DNA of 64,000 nt from Deroplatys truncata (Eukaryota > Arthropoda > Insecta > Mantodea > Mantidae), in the NCBI GenBank assembly GCA_030765065.1, contig CM060990.1, forward strand, positions 415,347,198 through 415,411,197. The letters run 5' to 3'. The notes beneath the pieces were generated by a model. That model was not told where the DNA came from, did not search any database, and saw only the letters and a program-made list of their open reading frames with translations. Position 1 is the stretch's first letter; every line of letters starts with the position of its first letter. Both the position numbers and the translations under genes were made by a program. Positions 34,260-46,596 of the stretch are shown here, in pieces.

Positions 34260-35932
34260 GTGGAAGGAGTTCGACTTCGTATCAACAAGTACAACCCGTT
34301 ACGAGGAAGTAGCTACATACCACTACCGCCATCTTTTGAAGCAAGAAAAGCCTGCCTTAACATCCAGAACTTTGCCGATGAGAAATGTTTCATGTATTCT
34401 GTATTAGCTAAATTCATAGGGAAGAATGCACAGCGTGTGAACAAATACAAACAACTTCAAAATAAATACGACTTCAGCTGTGTTTCCTACCCTACGCCAC
34501 TTTCTCAAATACCTAAATTCGAGAAGCTTAACAGGATGTCTATCAATGTCTTCGGCCTGGATGAGAAGCATGAAGTGTATCCGATAAAGGTTGCTGAGAC
34601 TGAACTACCTGATCACCGTGACCTCCTGCTATTGAGTGACAGTAGTGGGAGACATCACTACGTTTATATAAAGAATTTTGAAAAACTTATTCGATGTCAG
34701 AAAACTATGCATAAAGAACGTGTTTATACCTGTAAGCGTTGTTTTACACATTTTGACGATCGATATGGACAAAGTGGACTGGAAAAACTACAAGAACATG
34801 CCACCATCTGTAATCAGCATGGTGTTGCAAGGGTAGTTATGCCTACAAAGGAGAAATCAATTGTGCAATTTAAAAATTTTGAAAGGATGTTGAAACTACC
34901 TTACGTCATCTATGCAGACTTTGAAAGCATTCTCGCTCCATGTCATACATGCATACACGATCCTGAAACTTCATATACATCCCCTTATCAGCAGCATGTT
35001 CCCATGAGTTTCTGCGTTTACGTTAAACCATCAACCAACGTTGAACATCTGGAAACTGGTCTTCCTAAGCATCCCGATGGATATCGTGGTGCTGATGCTG
35101 CTCAGAAGTTTATGGAATACCTGTCATTCCTTGCAAGGGAGATTAATAATATATACAAATCTGTTATGCCTCTGAAACTTACAAATCAACAACAGATGGA
35201 TTTCAACGCCTCTACAGTATGCTACTTGTGTGGAAAACCCTTTACTGAAGAGAACTATAAAGTACGCGACCATGATCACATCAGTGGTGAATATCGGGGA
35301 AGTCTACATAATGAATGTAATTTAGCATGTAAAACACCTAAACATATTCCAGTCTTCATGCACAACCTCAGCGGGTATGACTCACACTTCATTGTTAAGG
35401 AGCTGGGATGTACAAGTGAGCGGGTGGAAGTAATTCCTAGCTCTGATGAAAGCTATATATCATTCTCCAAGTATGTAGGAGATATAAAGCTTCGGTTGGT
35501 AGATAGTTTTCGGTTCCTGAGTACAAGATTGGATAAGCTGGTGAAGAATCTAACATCGCACCCTGAAACACTGAAACACATCGGAGAAGACAAGATGATG
35601 TTGATTACACGTAAGGGTGTATTTCCCTATGATTACGTCACTTCATGGGATGTTTTGAACGAAACCTGCCTGCCTCCTAAGAACTACTTCTACAATAAAT
35701 TGAATGAAGAAGAAATTAGTGATGCTGACTACGATCATTCTAGAAATGTATGGGAGCTGTTTAATGCAAGAAACCTGGGCGAGTACAGCGACCTCTACTT
35801 AATATCTGATGTACTTCTTCTAGCTGATGTCTTTGAGACATTTAGAGATCAAAACCTCAAAACGCATAAAGTCGATCCGGCCCATTATTTTACCTCTCCA
35901 GGACTTACATGGGATGCCATGTTCTGTATATA
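34260..35932 (+). pseudogene. Family B DNA polymerase, truncated N-terminal half (right arm)
   Basis: Inverted duplicate of the left-arm ORF starting at the equivalent of residue 197. The first codon is GTG, an internal valine, so the copy has no start codon, zinc fingers or first ~190 residues. Exonuclease motifs I-III and the HNH insertion (CYLCGKPF, RDHDHISGEYRGSLHNECN) are all present. Several substitutions relative to the left arm are conservative (for example AP to TP and KY to KH after NLACK). The same frameshift follows WDAM. In addition CAG has become TAG, so the frame closes just after MFCI. Confidence 0.9.
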
Positions 35933-37300
35933 GGAATTCAGCTGGAACTGTTACAGGATTATGACCAATTGCTCATGGTGGAATCCGGTATAAGAGGAGG
36001 TTCATGTCAAGTCTCCCACCGTTATGCAGAGGCTAATAACGCTTACATGGACAAGTATGATCCGTCGAGACCAACCCAATTCATTACATATGAGGACGCT
36101 AATAACCAATCTGGGTGGGCCATGTGTCACGTCCTCCCTTATGCTGGATTTGAGTGGATATCACCTGAAAAAATTGACTTAGAAAGACTACAAGAAGATG
36201 ATCCTCATGGATATATATTAGAAGTCGATATCGAGTATCCTGCAGAACTTCACGATCTGCATAATGATTTACCATTCCTGCCTGAGTGTATGAAGCCTAA
36301 GGACTCGAGTACAAAGAAACTGATACCTCATCTTGGACCTCGAAAGAAGTATATAGTACATTACATGGCTTTGAAGCAAGCACTTAATCATGGACTACGG
36401 TTAACAAAAATTCATCGTGTGCTACTATTCCGTGAGTCACAGTGGTTAAAACCGTATGTGGAATTTAGCAACAGACTACGACAAAAGGCTGCAAATGATT
36501 TTGAGAAGGACCTCTACAAACTGTTTAACAACGCCATGTTTGGAAAAACAATGGAAAACCTTCGTAACCGTATGGATATACGACTGGTGACAAATGAGAA
36601 GACTCTGGAAAAGTTAATTGCAAAGCCTACGTTTATCGATCGAACCATATATGCTGCTAATCTAGCCTCTGTACATATGGCCTCTCGTCAGATCGTATTC
36701 AACAAGCCTATATACATCGGTATGAGTGTGTTGGACATCTCCAAGTCATTAATGTACCACTATCATTATGATGTGTTGCTGCCATATTATGGATTTGAAA
36801 ACCTGAAGCTCATGTATATGGACACTGATTCGTTCATTCATCGTGTGATGACTGAAGATGTGTACCAGGATAAGCTACGTTTTCTCGAACACCTAGATAC
36901 ATCTGATTACCCTGTCAACCATATATGCTATTCAGCTCTAAACAAGAAGGTGTTGGGAAAATTTAAAGATGAGGCTAATGGTAAAATCATCCAGCGCTTT
37001 GTCGGACTACGACCTAAGATGTATGCCCTAGATATCCATGGCTCAATGGTAAAAAAGATTAAAGGCATTAAACGTAGTGCTAGTAATCATTACATTACAT
37101 TTGAGAGTTATGCTGACTGTCTTAAAACCGGAGAAATCATCAGAACACCCATGAATCTGATCCTGTCTCGGGAGCATGCTCTTGCCACAGTGCAAGTGAA
37201 TAAAATCACATTGACTCCGTTTGATGATAAAAGAGTTATTGCTGAGGATGGAATAACGATATATGCGTATGGACATTACGCCATTACAACTAGCGCTTAA
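35909..37300 (+). pseudogene. Family B DNA polymerase, C-terminal half (right arm)
   Basis: Inverted duplicate of 29,908-31,299 with identical length and no indel. Motif A YEDANNQSGWAM, motif B KLFNNAMFGKTMEN and motif C YMDTDSF are unchanged, including the unusual Gln-Ser. A handful of amino-acid changes distinguish it from the left copy (for example GGFEW to AGFEW, SKT to SKS). It overlaps the upstream frame by 24 bases in a different phase. Confidence 0.9.
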
Positions 37301-37754
37301 AAGAATGTAAGTCAAAGATAAAGATTTTCTCGTGAGTCTACAATCTTAAAAAAAATGAAGGTTATCCGTGTGCTGTGTATGCAACTATCTGACGCCTGAT
37401 GAAGAAAGAAGAAGATGAAAGGGAAGGTGGTAACCCTGCCATTAGGAGCAATCCTAGTGCTAGTCTCAAGCTTAGATAAAAAGGGGAGAGACACCTACAA
37501 CGAACTAAAATAAAGGTATGTTGGCGTAAACTTTCCAATTAAAACTCTCGAATAATAAAACCCGAATAAAACATTGCAATTTCACTAAAAGAAAGTTGAG
37601 GTTATCTCTGGTTAGCCAGATTAGGTTAGACGATGACTGAGTGGAATAGATGATGAGATGAACGTTTGGGATTGGTCAGGTTAATCTAGGCTAGGCTCTC
37701 GTACTTATTGTCTAAGTTATGAAGGATGGATTAGCTTAGATTACCTTAGCAATG

Positions 37755-37950
37755 GGCTGGTTACGTGTTGTTCTTACGTTTTGTTACGTGGTTACATAGT
37801 TGCTACGTGTTGTTACGTCGTGTGACGTTTCTGGTTACGAGATGTCGCGTGATGTTGCGTGGTTATGTGCTTATGTTACTTAGTATGACGTCTTGTCATG
37901 CTGTTATGTTACGTTGTGTTACGTCTTGTTACGTGGTTACGTTAGATGAT
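37755..37950 (-). repeat. ACGTAAC-type short motif array, right arm
   Basis: Mirror of 29,262-29,455, here as GTTACGTGTTGTTACGTCGT and similar words, almost unchanged in sequence. Confidence 0.75.
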
Positions 37951-38149
37951 GATAGGAATGAATAGACAATGAGAAAATCCAGAACATACAAGGTGGGAAT
38001 AGGTTAGGACGTATACTTCACTGTAACCCGATATACAGTTTGTCCCTCTCCGTCTCGCGCACTGCTGTTTAACATATAAAAGTTTGTAAGGTTTAGAAAA
38101 AAGTATATAAAAGTGTTGTAACGTTGGATGAGAAATGTTTTATAATCTA

Positions 38150-39580
38150 ATTACTCTCTATATTACCGTATAAACCTACATTCCTCCTCCTTCAACCCCT
38201 GTCTATCCTTGTACCACTCCCGTTTTCCACATTTCTCCCACATAAACGTATACTCTACTCCTCAACCCCTCTCTAGACTAGCACCTCTCCTCGTATTCCC
38301 TACCGCTCTCATATAAATGCATTTTCCTCCTTGAAGACTCTCTCAACCTAGCACCTACCTTCGTTTTCCTCGTCTCTCCATATAAACGCATACTCTGTCA
38401 TTCAAAACTTCCTGCCTAATACCTCTCCTCGGTTTGCTAGCTCTCCCATATAAAAACGCTATATTATACCCTTCAAGTCCTGTATGGTCTAGTACCTCTC
38501 CTCGTATTCCCTATCTCTTCCGTATAAAGCGTATCCCCTCCTCCTTCAGCATCAGTCTAGTCTAGCATCTCACCTCGTATTTCCATATCTCTCCCGTATA
38601 AGCCTATATTCCCGTCCTTCAGCATCTGTCTAGCCTATTATCTGTACACGTTTCCCCTATCTTTCCCATATAAACGCATATTCCACACCTCAAACCCTGT
38701 CTAGCCTAACACTTCTCCTCATATTCCCCTACCTCTCTCATATAAGGCGCATTCCCCTACTTCAGCCCTGTCTAGCCTAGCATCGACCCTCGTATTTCCT
38801 ATCTCTCGCATATAAACGCCTACTCTATCATTCAAACCTCCTAGCCTAATAACTCTCCTCGGTTCGCTATCTCTCCCATATAAAGCGCCATATTCTACCC
38901 TTCAAGTCCTGTTTAGTATAACATCTTTCCTTGTATTCTCTATCTCTCTCGTATAAAGCGTATCCATCCCTCCTTCAGCATCTGACTAGCCTAGCATCAG
39001 CCCTGGTATTCCCTATCTACCCTCGTTTTCCCTATCCTTTCCCATATAAACGCAGAAGTGGCCCAGCTTCTGTCTATCATACCACATGTCTCCGTTTTCC
39101 CTATATTCCTCATATAAACGTATACCCTACTCCTTAATCTCGTCTACGCTAGCACTTCCCCTCGTATGCCCCATCTCTGTCGTATAAAGCATATCTCACT
39201 CTCCTCGTTTTCCCTATCTCTCCCATATAAACGCATTTTCCTCCTTGAACGCTCCTTCAACCTAGCTACTCCCCTCGTTTTCCTCGTCTCTTCATATAAA
39301 AAGCCATACTCTACCCTTCAAACTCTGAATAGTCTAGTAGCTCTCCCATATAAAAGTCATATTCTACCCTTCAAGCCCTGTCTAGCATAGCACTTCTTCT
39401 CGTATTCCCTACCTTCAGATATAAAGCACATCCCCAGTCCTTCAACCCCTGTCTTAGCCTAGCATCGACCCTCGTAGTCCCTAACTTCCCCATATAAACG
39501 CATTTTTCCTTTTGAAGGGCCGCATATATCCTCATTTTCCCTATCCTTTCCCATATAAACGCAAAAAAAACTGTGCCAGC
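38150..39580 (-). repeat. Terminal tandem repeats of the right arm, ~20 units of ~70 bp
   Basis: Mirror of the left array, reading here as TATCTCTCCCATATAAACGC and CTTCAACCCCTGTCTAGCCT blocks. Unit-by-unit differences from the left arm are few, so the arrays were copied as a whole rather than expanded separately. Confidence 0.92.
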
Positions 39581-39600
39581 TTTCCCCTATATATGCTACT

Positions 39601-40562
39601 CATGGATGTTATCAAATGCCTAGCCAAGTCTTCACGAGAGGCTACTTCCTCCGAAGCATCCTGTATTTGGTCCCACGAAACCTCGTTTGTCTTGCGTTAT
39701 CTTACACGCCAATTAAACACCAAAGCTTTCTTCACGTCTGCCACACATTTTCAATACGTTTTAAATATGGCGAGCAAGGAGGTCAATCAATTGCTATGAT
39801 ATGTTGCCTTGAGTAAGCTTGTTTGAAAACCGTTGACTTGTGTGGACAGGATGGTTATCCTGCTGGAATTAAATCATTCCATCGGAACATCCAGTCCTTA
39901 CGGAAGGAACCATAATTTTTCGAGGACGTATTTGTACTGCTGGCTTTTTAATGTGCCATCGCGCTACCACAACACACCTACACCATCTCGTAATATCCAA
40001 TCCCAACACGACACAGATACGCGACTTTGGCAATATATTTGTGCCCCGTGGTTTGCTCGTAGCGTTTTCATCTGGGGCGGTAAGTACCTTTCTCCCCATT
40101 TGTAGATGAAAATTTCACCTCGTCTGTGAATGTAACCCAATTCCAGTTATGGATGACATCTTCTTCTGCAAATGCGAGACGACATAATCTGTGATCGTCT
40201 GTAAGATCTCACCTCACCTTTTGAAGAAGGGGTGGTTCAGCTGTTTCACTGCCTCACGCTCGTTCACCAATTCACTAATTAGGTATTCATGCTTCCTAAT
40301 ATTCGTGTTACAAATTTGTCCCCTTTGACTCATTTTCAATGGTTATAGCTGCCGATCGAGCAAAGAGTCCTGCTGTAGTCAAACGACCCAAGGCTGTGTG
40401 ATTCGATCCAGGGCAATTAGAATTTCTTATTATTGTAGACACATGCTGGAAGGAATTGCTGTCTGACTCTTCTAGAAGTGCAGTGTCCTGCTGAGGAGTG
40501 GACAAACGTTTTCGACTCGGACGAGAGCAACGACGAACAATCCCTTCCCTGGATAACCGCAC
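39601..40562 (-). pseudogene. Tc1-like transposase, N-terminal and catalytic part (right of the nested insertion)
   Basis: The minus-strand frame 40,562-40,308 reads RPSRKRLSTPQQDTALLEES and then GRLTTAGLFARSAA, the paired-like DNA-binding domain of Tc1-type transposases. Further left, through stops and shifts, FTDEVKFSSTNG (first Asp, near 40,120), AGxPSCPHKS in the second-Asp region (near 39,850) and PYLKRIENVW (third-residue block, near 39,750) can be read. The coding sequence is interrupted at SM, where the palindromic element begins, and continues at 27,605. The gene was already decaying or has decayed since. Confidence 0.8.
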
Positions 40563-40894
40563 CTACGTCGTAGCCGTACATATAGGGACTTGCAGGATAC
40601 ACAGAGTATCCAGTAACGTTCACTACCGTAAGAAGAGATCTCCTTGTAGCTTCATCCTTACCTGTGCGCTCAGCCACAGAAAAATTCAGTATGATTGCTA
40701 ACATATCATGCTCCAAGGCTATGAAGTGCACGCATGATCAGGCCAGCGCCATTCATAGCTGAAGAATGAGACAGAGAGTTTGCACATCCATATTAATTCA
40801 AATATTTGGTTCAGTTGTTCACCTTACAATTCTTACTAATATTTTATGTATTTTGAAAACGAAAAGAGAAATTTGTTTGTGGTTCTTATGCATG

Positions 40895-41697
40895 TATGTC
40901 TTAAAATTGAAAGATGTCTTATGTATGGAAAACATACGGCATTGTCATATTTTTAATAAATTCAAGTTTAAATCAAAGAAACTCAAACGAAGGATTCAAC
41001 CCATGTTGTTCCAAGTACGAGACACATGCGTTTCACCGCCCGGCTACCATGCATACAAACCAACTGAAAGGCATCTTCCTACTTATTGCATAGCTTTGAA
41101 CGCACGGTGGGATTAAATCGTATATTGTAAATGCAGCGTCAGCGAATGCTTCCGATTTTTTTCGAATTGAACTCGACTGGCTGTTGCTCATTTATTTTGT
41201 GTTAGGCTGTGTGTTAGCGCTGAAATTCCGTCGCGTTTGTTTCTAATTCTCTTGGTCGGTCAGTTACAAAATGTTTGCAATAAATGTTCAAAAAGAAAAA
41301 GAAAAAATTGCCAACTTAGATACGCCTGTTGACTCATCCATTTGAAACGAATATTTAGTGAATTTTGAAAGTAAAGTAGCTTTCACGTCATCTATTAAGT
41401 CCTTGATGCCTCGTGAAATAGTGTTATTTTGCAAAGGATTAATTTGGATTGTCTATTAATTTTGTGGCTGTTCCATCCTGCAGAAATTAAACTATGGCCT
41501 TTGCACAAGACTTTGTATGGTTCTCGGCGATAGTATCGGCTTCACCAGCTTGAAGAACCTGGTAACTTACCAAGTATGACACACCAATGTGCTTTCGTTA
41601 ATTTTTTTTATATACGTTATAATTTTCTGGGCTTCCGCAAGTATACTCTTTCCACAGCTATTGGAGATGCTATAATGAAGGATTTGATGACTATTTA
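40895..41697. other. Intergenic, nothing recognised
   Basis: AT-rich DNA between the Tc1-like right end and the next TIR element. Confidence 0.5.
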
Positions 41698-43175
41698 AGG
41701 GTCGAATTCATAATCGTCGCTTATATCAAAAGTAAATGCTTAAGCAATAAGTATTTCCTTCTAATAAGGAAACGCTTATTACCATTTGGTATACATAGAC
41801 CGTATTCATGTGCTCATCGCTAAATGCTTACTTATTTCCGAAGCACATGTGGCAACATGGTTCAGCTGTTTCACTGCCAGCTGCCCGAAGGAATGTGTAA
41901 ACAACATGCAGGTGACTACATAGGCAGCCGTCATTTCCATATTCGTTGTTGTTTTGTTCACAACAGCTGTTGAGCACGTGGTAGAAGTTTGCTAGCTTTA
42001 AATGGTTTTATTAATTAGTTAACTTTAGTTTAAAATCAAGTAGATTGTAAGTGTAGTTTAGGGTTTGTAGTGTTAGTTTAACAGTTACATTAGCTAGGTC
42101 GAAAACATGCCAAAAGGAAAACGTTTCAGCGAGCGGAAAGAAAGCAACTAAAGAGTTGCTGCTGAGATACAAAGACATCGTAGAATGCAGGCAATCGGAC
42201 GCTATGTGATGTACAGGCTTAAGTGGTATTCATTCGTAGACTGTTTTAAAACTGAAAAACCACTTTCTAGCGTAAAGTGTTAGTAGCCAGAAGTATTTAC
42301 AACTATCTGCGCACTGAGTATATACATGCTTGCAAGCAAACTGCAAATGCAATTACCATACCATCTAGCAGTAAGCAGAAAAGCAAGGAAGCCAATTACT
42401 TACAATAGCTTGAACAGGTTTTACATGCGAAATCGGTAAACCTCTGTTCAAGATTTGGATAACCTAACGTATATTCGCGAATTAATGGTAAAGGCGCGTG
42501 ACTTGTTAAGTGATCCATTGCAGTCGTAGTGATTATACAAAATAGGCAATTTGATCGAGAAAAGCACTGCAGAGATGTACTTTATTTATTGCAGAAATAC
42601 TTCCGTGTTTTATTTTCAGGATTTTATTAAATGATTCTGAATAAATGCAGCGGAATCTCGTTTTCTAGGGAACTAATAATTTTGGAGAACATAAATAGGA
42701 AAACCTCTGAACAGAAAACATATGAATAGTGTCATCGCACTGAGATACATTCTCTTTTCAGGTAAGCCTGTCTCACGTTGCGACTTCATAACCTCTGTTA
42801 TTTAAGGTTGCGATGTTTAGCAGACGCATTAGATTATTACAAATGTGGCTTTGGTAAACCGATATCGCTTCTTAAATTCAGCATCCTTATACGTTTCAAG
42901 TGAATGCTGCAAATCACGCAAATACATTTATTAATACTCAGTAGAATTTCATTATGAAATTCAATATACTACACGAAATCTCTGTTATCTTTAATCTCCG
43001 TTGTAGGCAGTTGATGCAAGATGGCGTCAGCTCTCTTTTTGCAAATAAGCGGAGGTCGCAGCTTCCTTATATGAATAAGCATTTCCTTATTCGCCTGAAA
43101 AGGTAGCATCTGCGTACTGGAAATCGCTGCTTAAGGACTTCCTTGAAATAAGCGACAACTATGAATTCGACCCTG
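41698..43175. mobile_element. Non-autonomous DNA transposon with inverted ends
   Basis: The left end AGGGTCGAATTCATAATCGT continues CGCTTAT, and the right end in reverse complement reads AGGGTCGAATTCATAGTTGT then CGCTTAT. The inverted ends are about 50 bp, imperfect inside. The 1.48-kb interior has no intact gene. A short MPKGKRFSERKES reading at 42,107 may be the remnant of a transposase start. The ATTCATA core in the end resembles that of the element at 50.9-52.6 kb, suggesting a PIF/Harbinger affinity. The target duplication is not clear. Confidence 0.75.
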
Positions 43176-45890
43176 GGAGGATCCGGTTATCAGCTACCGC
43201 TCCATTGCACGAAACTTAACGATATTAAAAATTGAAATTGACGCACTAAAAACACTCGTAAATAAACAATGCTGATCTGTTTTGATTCTCAGCTGTATGC
43301 TGAATTATCAGTAACTGACTGGAGGAGCAAAGTAACGAGAAGTTTCAAAATGTAATAGAAACTTCAAACGTGCCAGTTTTTCTTTGCATCTGGTTTCGCC
43401 GCATGCTGTCTGCATGCTTTGTGCTTCCGGCTGCCACCACGTGGTTCCCGGCGGGCAAGGTTCACAACAAAGGAATAGCCGGACGACTTATGCTTTTGCG
43501 GCAGAGTTCGATTTCCTGTGTCACCTGCAGGAGGTGAATTATGCATCTCAATTACTTCTACTCGATTTTTACCGACACACGACTCATGGCCGCAGAAAAC
43601 TCATAAACTTGAAATCTGGTAATTTCTTTATTCTTCAAGTTCCTCAAGAAACAACAATTGATATTTCTGAAGGTCAGTTGGGAACCCCTGATTTATGATT
43701 ATCACATCTTCCGATGATAAACACTCTTCGTGCATCGATGTGATACACGGCAGCTTCCTAGCGGTGTATATTCGTAGGTTTATAAAATAGGATACTAGCT
43801 GATACCATCATTCCACACAAATTGTTGTTAAACTCGAATCGTGTAAACTTACTCGACTGACGTGAGGTTGAAGATGATGCCAAATTTCGAACTTTCAATG
43901 CCCCTACGTTCATGATATCTTTGTAAACAGTTTAGTAGGTTTGCCTTTAATTCTCTTTTGGATACTTCAGACGATCCTATTGCATTTCACATAAAGTACC
44001 TACTGATTTCCAATCTCTGCTACTATTGCATGCAGTTGAAACCTATTCTATAGCCGAATTATCTTCTTTGAACGGGTCATCATCACAACTACATTAATAT
44101 TAATTATAATCAAATACAAATAGCGCAAACACATGAATTAGCTAGGTCACCAGAATGCAGCATTATGGTAGTTTAATAATATTTCCCCATGTAAACAATG
44201 CACAAAGTGTACCCCATGGGCTTCTCGCTTGTATTGTAGGAGTTGCGGCGTTACTAACCACATAGCACTGGGTACTACCATCGCACGCATTCGTCCCGCT
44301 AACCTCTTCTCGCGACATAGTTTTTTAAACACGGAACTGCTTAGATAACAAATGCGGAAAACACTGCGAAAATGAAATGTAAATAACCATTATAAATAAT
44401 AGTATATGAAAACAAAATGTTAACATACCTAGTCTGATAGAGATTCTATTCCTTCCCGGTAAAAAGCCATCGTCACCTCCAATGTATAACAACATGATGA
44501 AACTTGCTTTGCCCTTGAGGTTTTTAGTCTGGTATTTAGTCCCGAAAGAAATGCTTGCTTTTTCCACGTAAAACTGAGTGTACCCACATCTTTGAATTTC
44601 TGTGGCTCTCATTTACGCATGTTTAGTCCAGAAAATACAGATTCTGCCCTTCTCGTGTGTTCGCACGAATTTCCCTAAGGTAGCCTCTTCCCCATAAGAA
44701 TATTTCCTCAAACTCTACAACTCGCTTTTTTGCGGAGTTCAAAACCTCTTTGAAGCAACAGTTTATGAGAGGATGTTTATTTGAAGGCATAAAGATCGAG
44801 GTTATCGTTCATAAACGCAAGCAATATCTTGATAACAGCTGGTTCATTATTGCAGAAGAAATAATGAACTCTGCATTGTACTGCATTCTGCACAGATTCG
44901 TAATATTGAGCGTCTAACACCGACTTTTGAGTTTCCTTGATTTTCCGAGCGTGGATGACTTCCCTTTATTTAACCTTCACTGCGTGAAGAATTAATGTTC
45001 AATGCAGATACACTGCATTCAGTACTCTGCACCCCCTGTCAAGTTAACATTATCCTTAACAGCTAACACGGAATACCTCTTATAGAGTTTGTAATAAACT
45101 TTCAGACCACGTCAGAATAAAAAAGTTTCTCGCCACTCCTTAAAGGCTTCTCTTTGCAATGTTCCACATGCGCGCGTGTTCGGCGGTTTACTAAACGTTC
45201 CCACCTCCGCGCATCCGGAACTTAACAGCAGAAGCCAGTCTGCGCATGTTGTTCGCTCAATTTCTGATAAAGTACAATGACTTATTTTGGACTCATTTTG
45301 AAGTAATTGAACATAAGAAAACATTTAACGTAGGCTTGTTATATACTACAGATGAGATCCAGTAGTTTTTGTTAGTACTTAGCGAACTATTTTGTGACCT
45401 ATGTACCATTTAGAAAGCGGCGTCAGCCCGTGAGCATACACTCAGTTTACTTTCGTACACGCTCCTTTGTTTACATCAGGAGCTACTCTTTAAAGTGAAA
45501 CCCATTTAGTCTTCGAATTGGAGTACATACACAAAACGCGGCGGCGTTTAACGCTGCAGCATGAGCAAGTGAAGTTTTCTCCCTTAGTGCAGTGCCGGTG
45601 TAAACTCGTAATCGGCGACATCAATATAATCTAAGAAGATCTGACGTTGTATGTGCACTCCTTGGAGAGAGTGTCCTTCTTAGCTATGAAAATGCTTTGC
45701 TAGTGCAAGGGGTACCACGCGGAATTGTAACGGTGAAGGTTCGTGTTCAATTACGATGCTGGACAATACTTCCGCACATGTCTATATTTCGAGAACTTTC
45801 TACAATAACATGGCGTTTGTTCAAATCCAAGTACATCAAATATTATAAATATTAATAACATTAAATATGTAGTCCCTGCTGCACACTGAG
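43176..45890. other. Intergenic, nothing recognised
   Basis: About 2.7 kb of AT-rich DNA. Frames of up to 104 codons (43,384-43,698) show no domain. Nothing supports a host exon. Confidence 0.45.
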
Positions 45891-46596
45891 AAACAATGCT
45901 TTTGATAAAGCGATATCTGGATATGGTGTTATTTTACGCGGAGGTGCGCAGAATGCAACAAGGGAACGTCACCTATACTGACAGAAATTTCAACTAAGAA
46001 GAATTCCTACGCTTTCAAAACTTCTTAGACTTAGGAATACTTTATATGACGTTTTCCCTAAAACGAGATCACCGTATCTGTGACCAGACAATGACAGAGC
46101 GAGTGATTCATAAGTCTTTCCTCACTCGCACTATAGTTACGTGGGAAATTGGCAGGCGTTCCCATATTAGCAAACTTTCCGCGCGGAGAATACAATATAA
46201 TGCAAAGTTTCATCCTCGCTCCACGTAATTACACCAGGAGCTACGCAATTCGTATCATGAACGAAGAGTGGCGCTCGCTACGTAGGATTGAGGAAGATCC
46301 ACGTTTCTTGTTAGCTGTGTTATTCAGAGACGAAACAGAATTCCAAGGCATAGGCAAGTAAATCACCACAAAATTCATTGTAAGAGTATTGTGAACCCCC
46401 ATTGGATGCGATAGACTGCCTTTTAGGTCCAATGGGTCATCAGATTTTCGGTTGGTATACTGACATACCACATTTTTATGATGGCCCTCATAGTGGAAAT
46501 CCCTGCGTCCACTTTTAACAACACGAGCAGTACACTCTGTTTTTAAAGTGTTGCAGACACGAATAGCAATGTGGTATCAATACGATGGGGCAACAA
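45891..46596 (+). pseudogene. DUF4817-type transposase relic, interrupted by a SINE
   Basis: The plus-strand translation with breaks includes a region resembling the N-terminal DUF4817 helix-turn-helix of insect DDE transposases (about 45,930-46,040). It continues with WEIGRRSHISKLSARRIQYN near 46,140-46,200, then EEDPRFLLAVLFRDETEF (46,290-46,345), where the first catalytic Asp is kept although the usual Thr before it is Arg. MWYQYDGATT near 46,572 is the second-Asp region. The match stops where a family-2 SINE begins. No continuation was recognised beyond it. Confidence 0.72.

Larger units (their letters stand above)
27612..39600. mobile_element. Palindromic Maverick/Polinton-like element encoding only a protein-primed DNA polymerase
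   Basis: An 11,989-bp element. It is flanked by the 6-bp direct repeat CATGGA (27,606-27,611 and 39,601-39,606). The termini are exact inverses over AGTAGCATATATAGGGG. The arms 27,612-32,962 and 34,246-39,600 are inverted copies, nearly gap-free over the polymerase (ORF ends 29,908 and 31,299 map exactly onto 37,300 and 35,909) and about 1% different there. A 6-bp duplication, long inverted ends, an AG start and a protein-primed PolB are known traits of Maverick/Polinton elements. Integrase, protease, packaging ATPase and capsid genes are absent. The class assignment is inference; the ends, duplication and palindrome are directly seen. Confidence 0.85.
27449..40894 (-). mobile_element. Tc1-like transposon split by a nested palindromic element
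   Basis: Inverted ends: 27,449-27,488 (CACACATAAAAACTGAAACA) and 40,852-40,894, which in reverse complement reads CATGCATAAGAACCACAAAC. Both ends are followed inward by a homologous GTTTTCAAA segment. Removing the nested 11,989 bp and one copy of the 6-bp duplication leaves about 1.45 kb, the usual Tc1 size. The transposase reads on the minus strand, N-terminus at the right, C-terminus at the left. A terminal TA duplication could not be fixed. Confidence 0.82.

Noticed and set aside
33809-34294. 161-codon ORF in the palindrome spacer
   Set aside because: Low-complexity, hydrophobic and Arg/Ser-rich translation overlapping SINE-like sequence, with no recognisable domain.
27612-39600. Assembly artefact explaining the palindrome
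   Set aside because: The arms differ by many substitutions, a nonsense change and small indels, the spacer is asymmetric, and a 6-bp duplication flanks the unit. A duplicated contig would be identical. Long reads would settle it fully.
43384-43698. 104-codon gene
   Set aside because: No recognisable domain, no conserved neighbours, and length consistent with chance.
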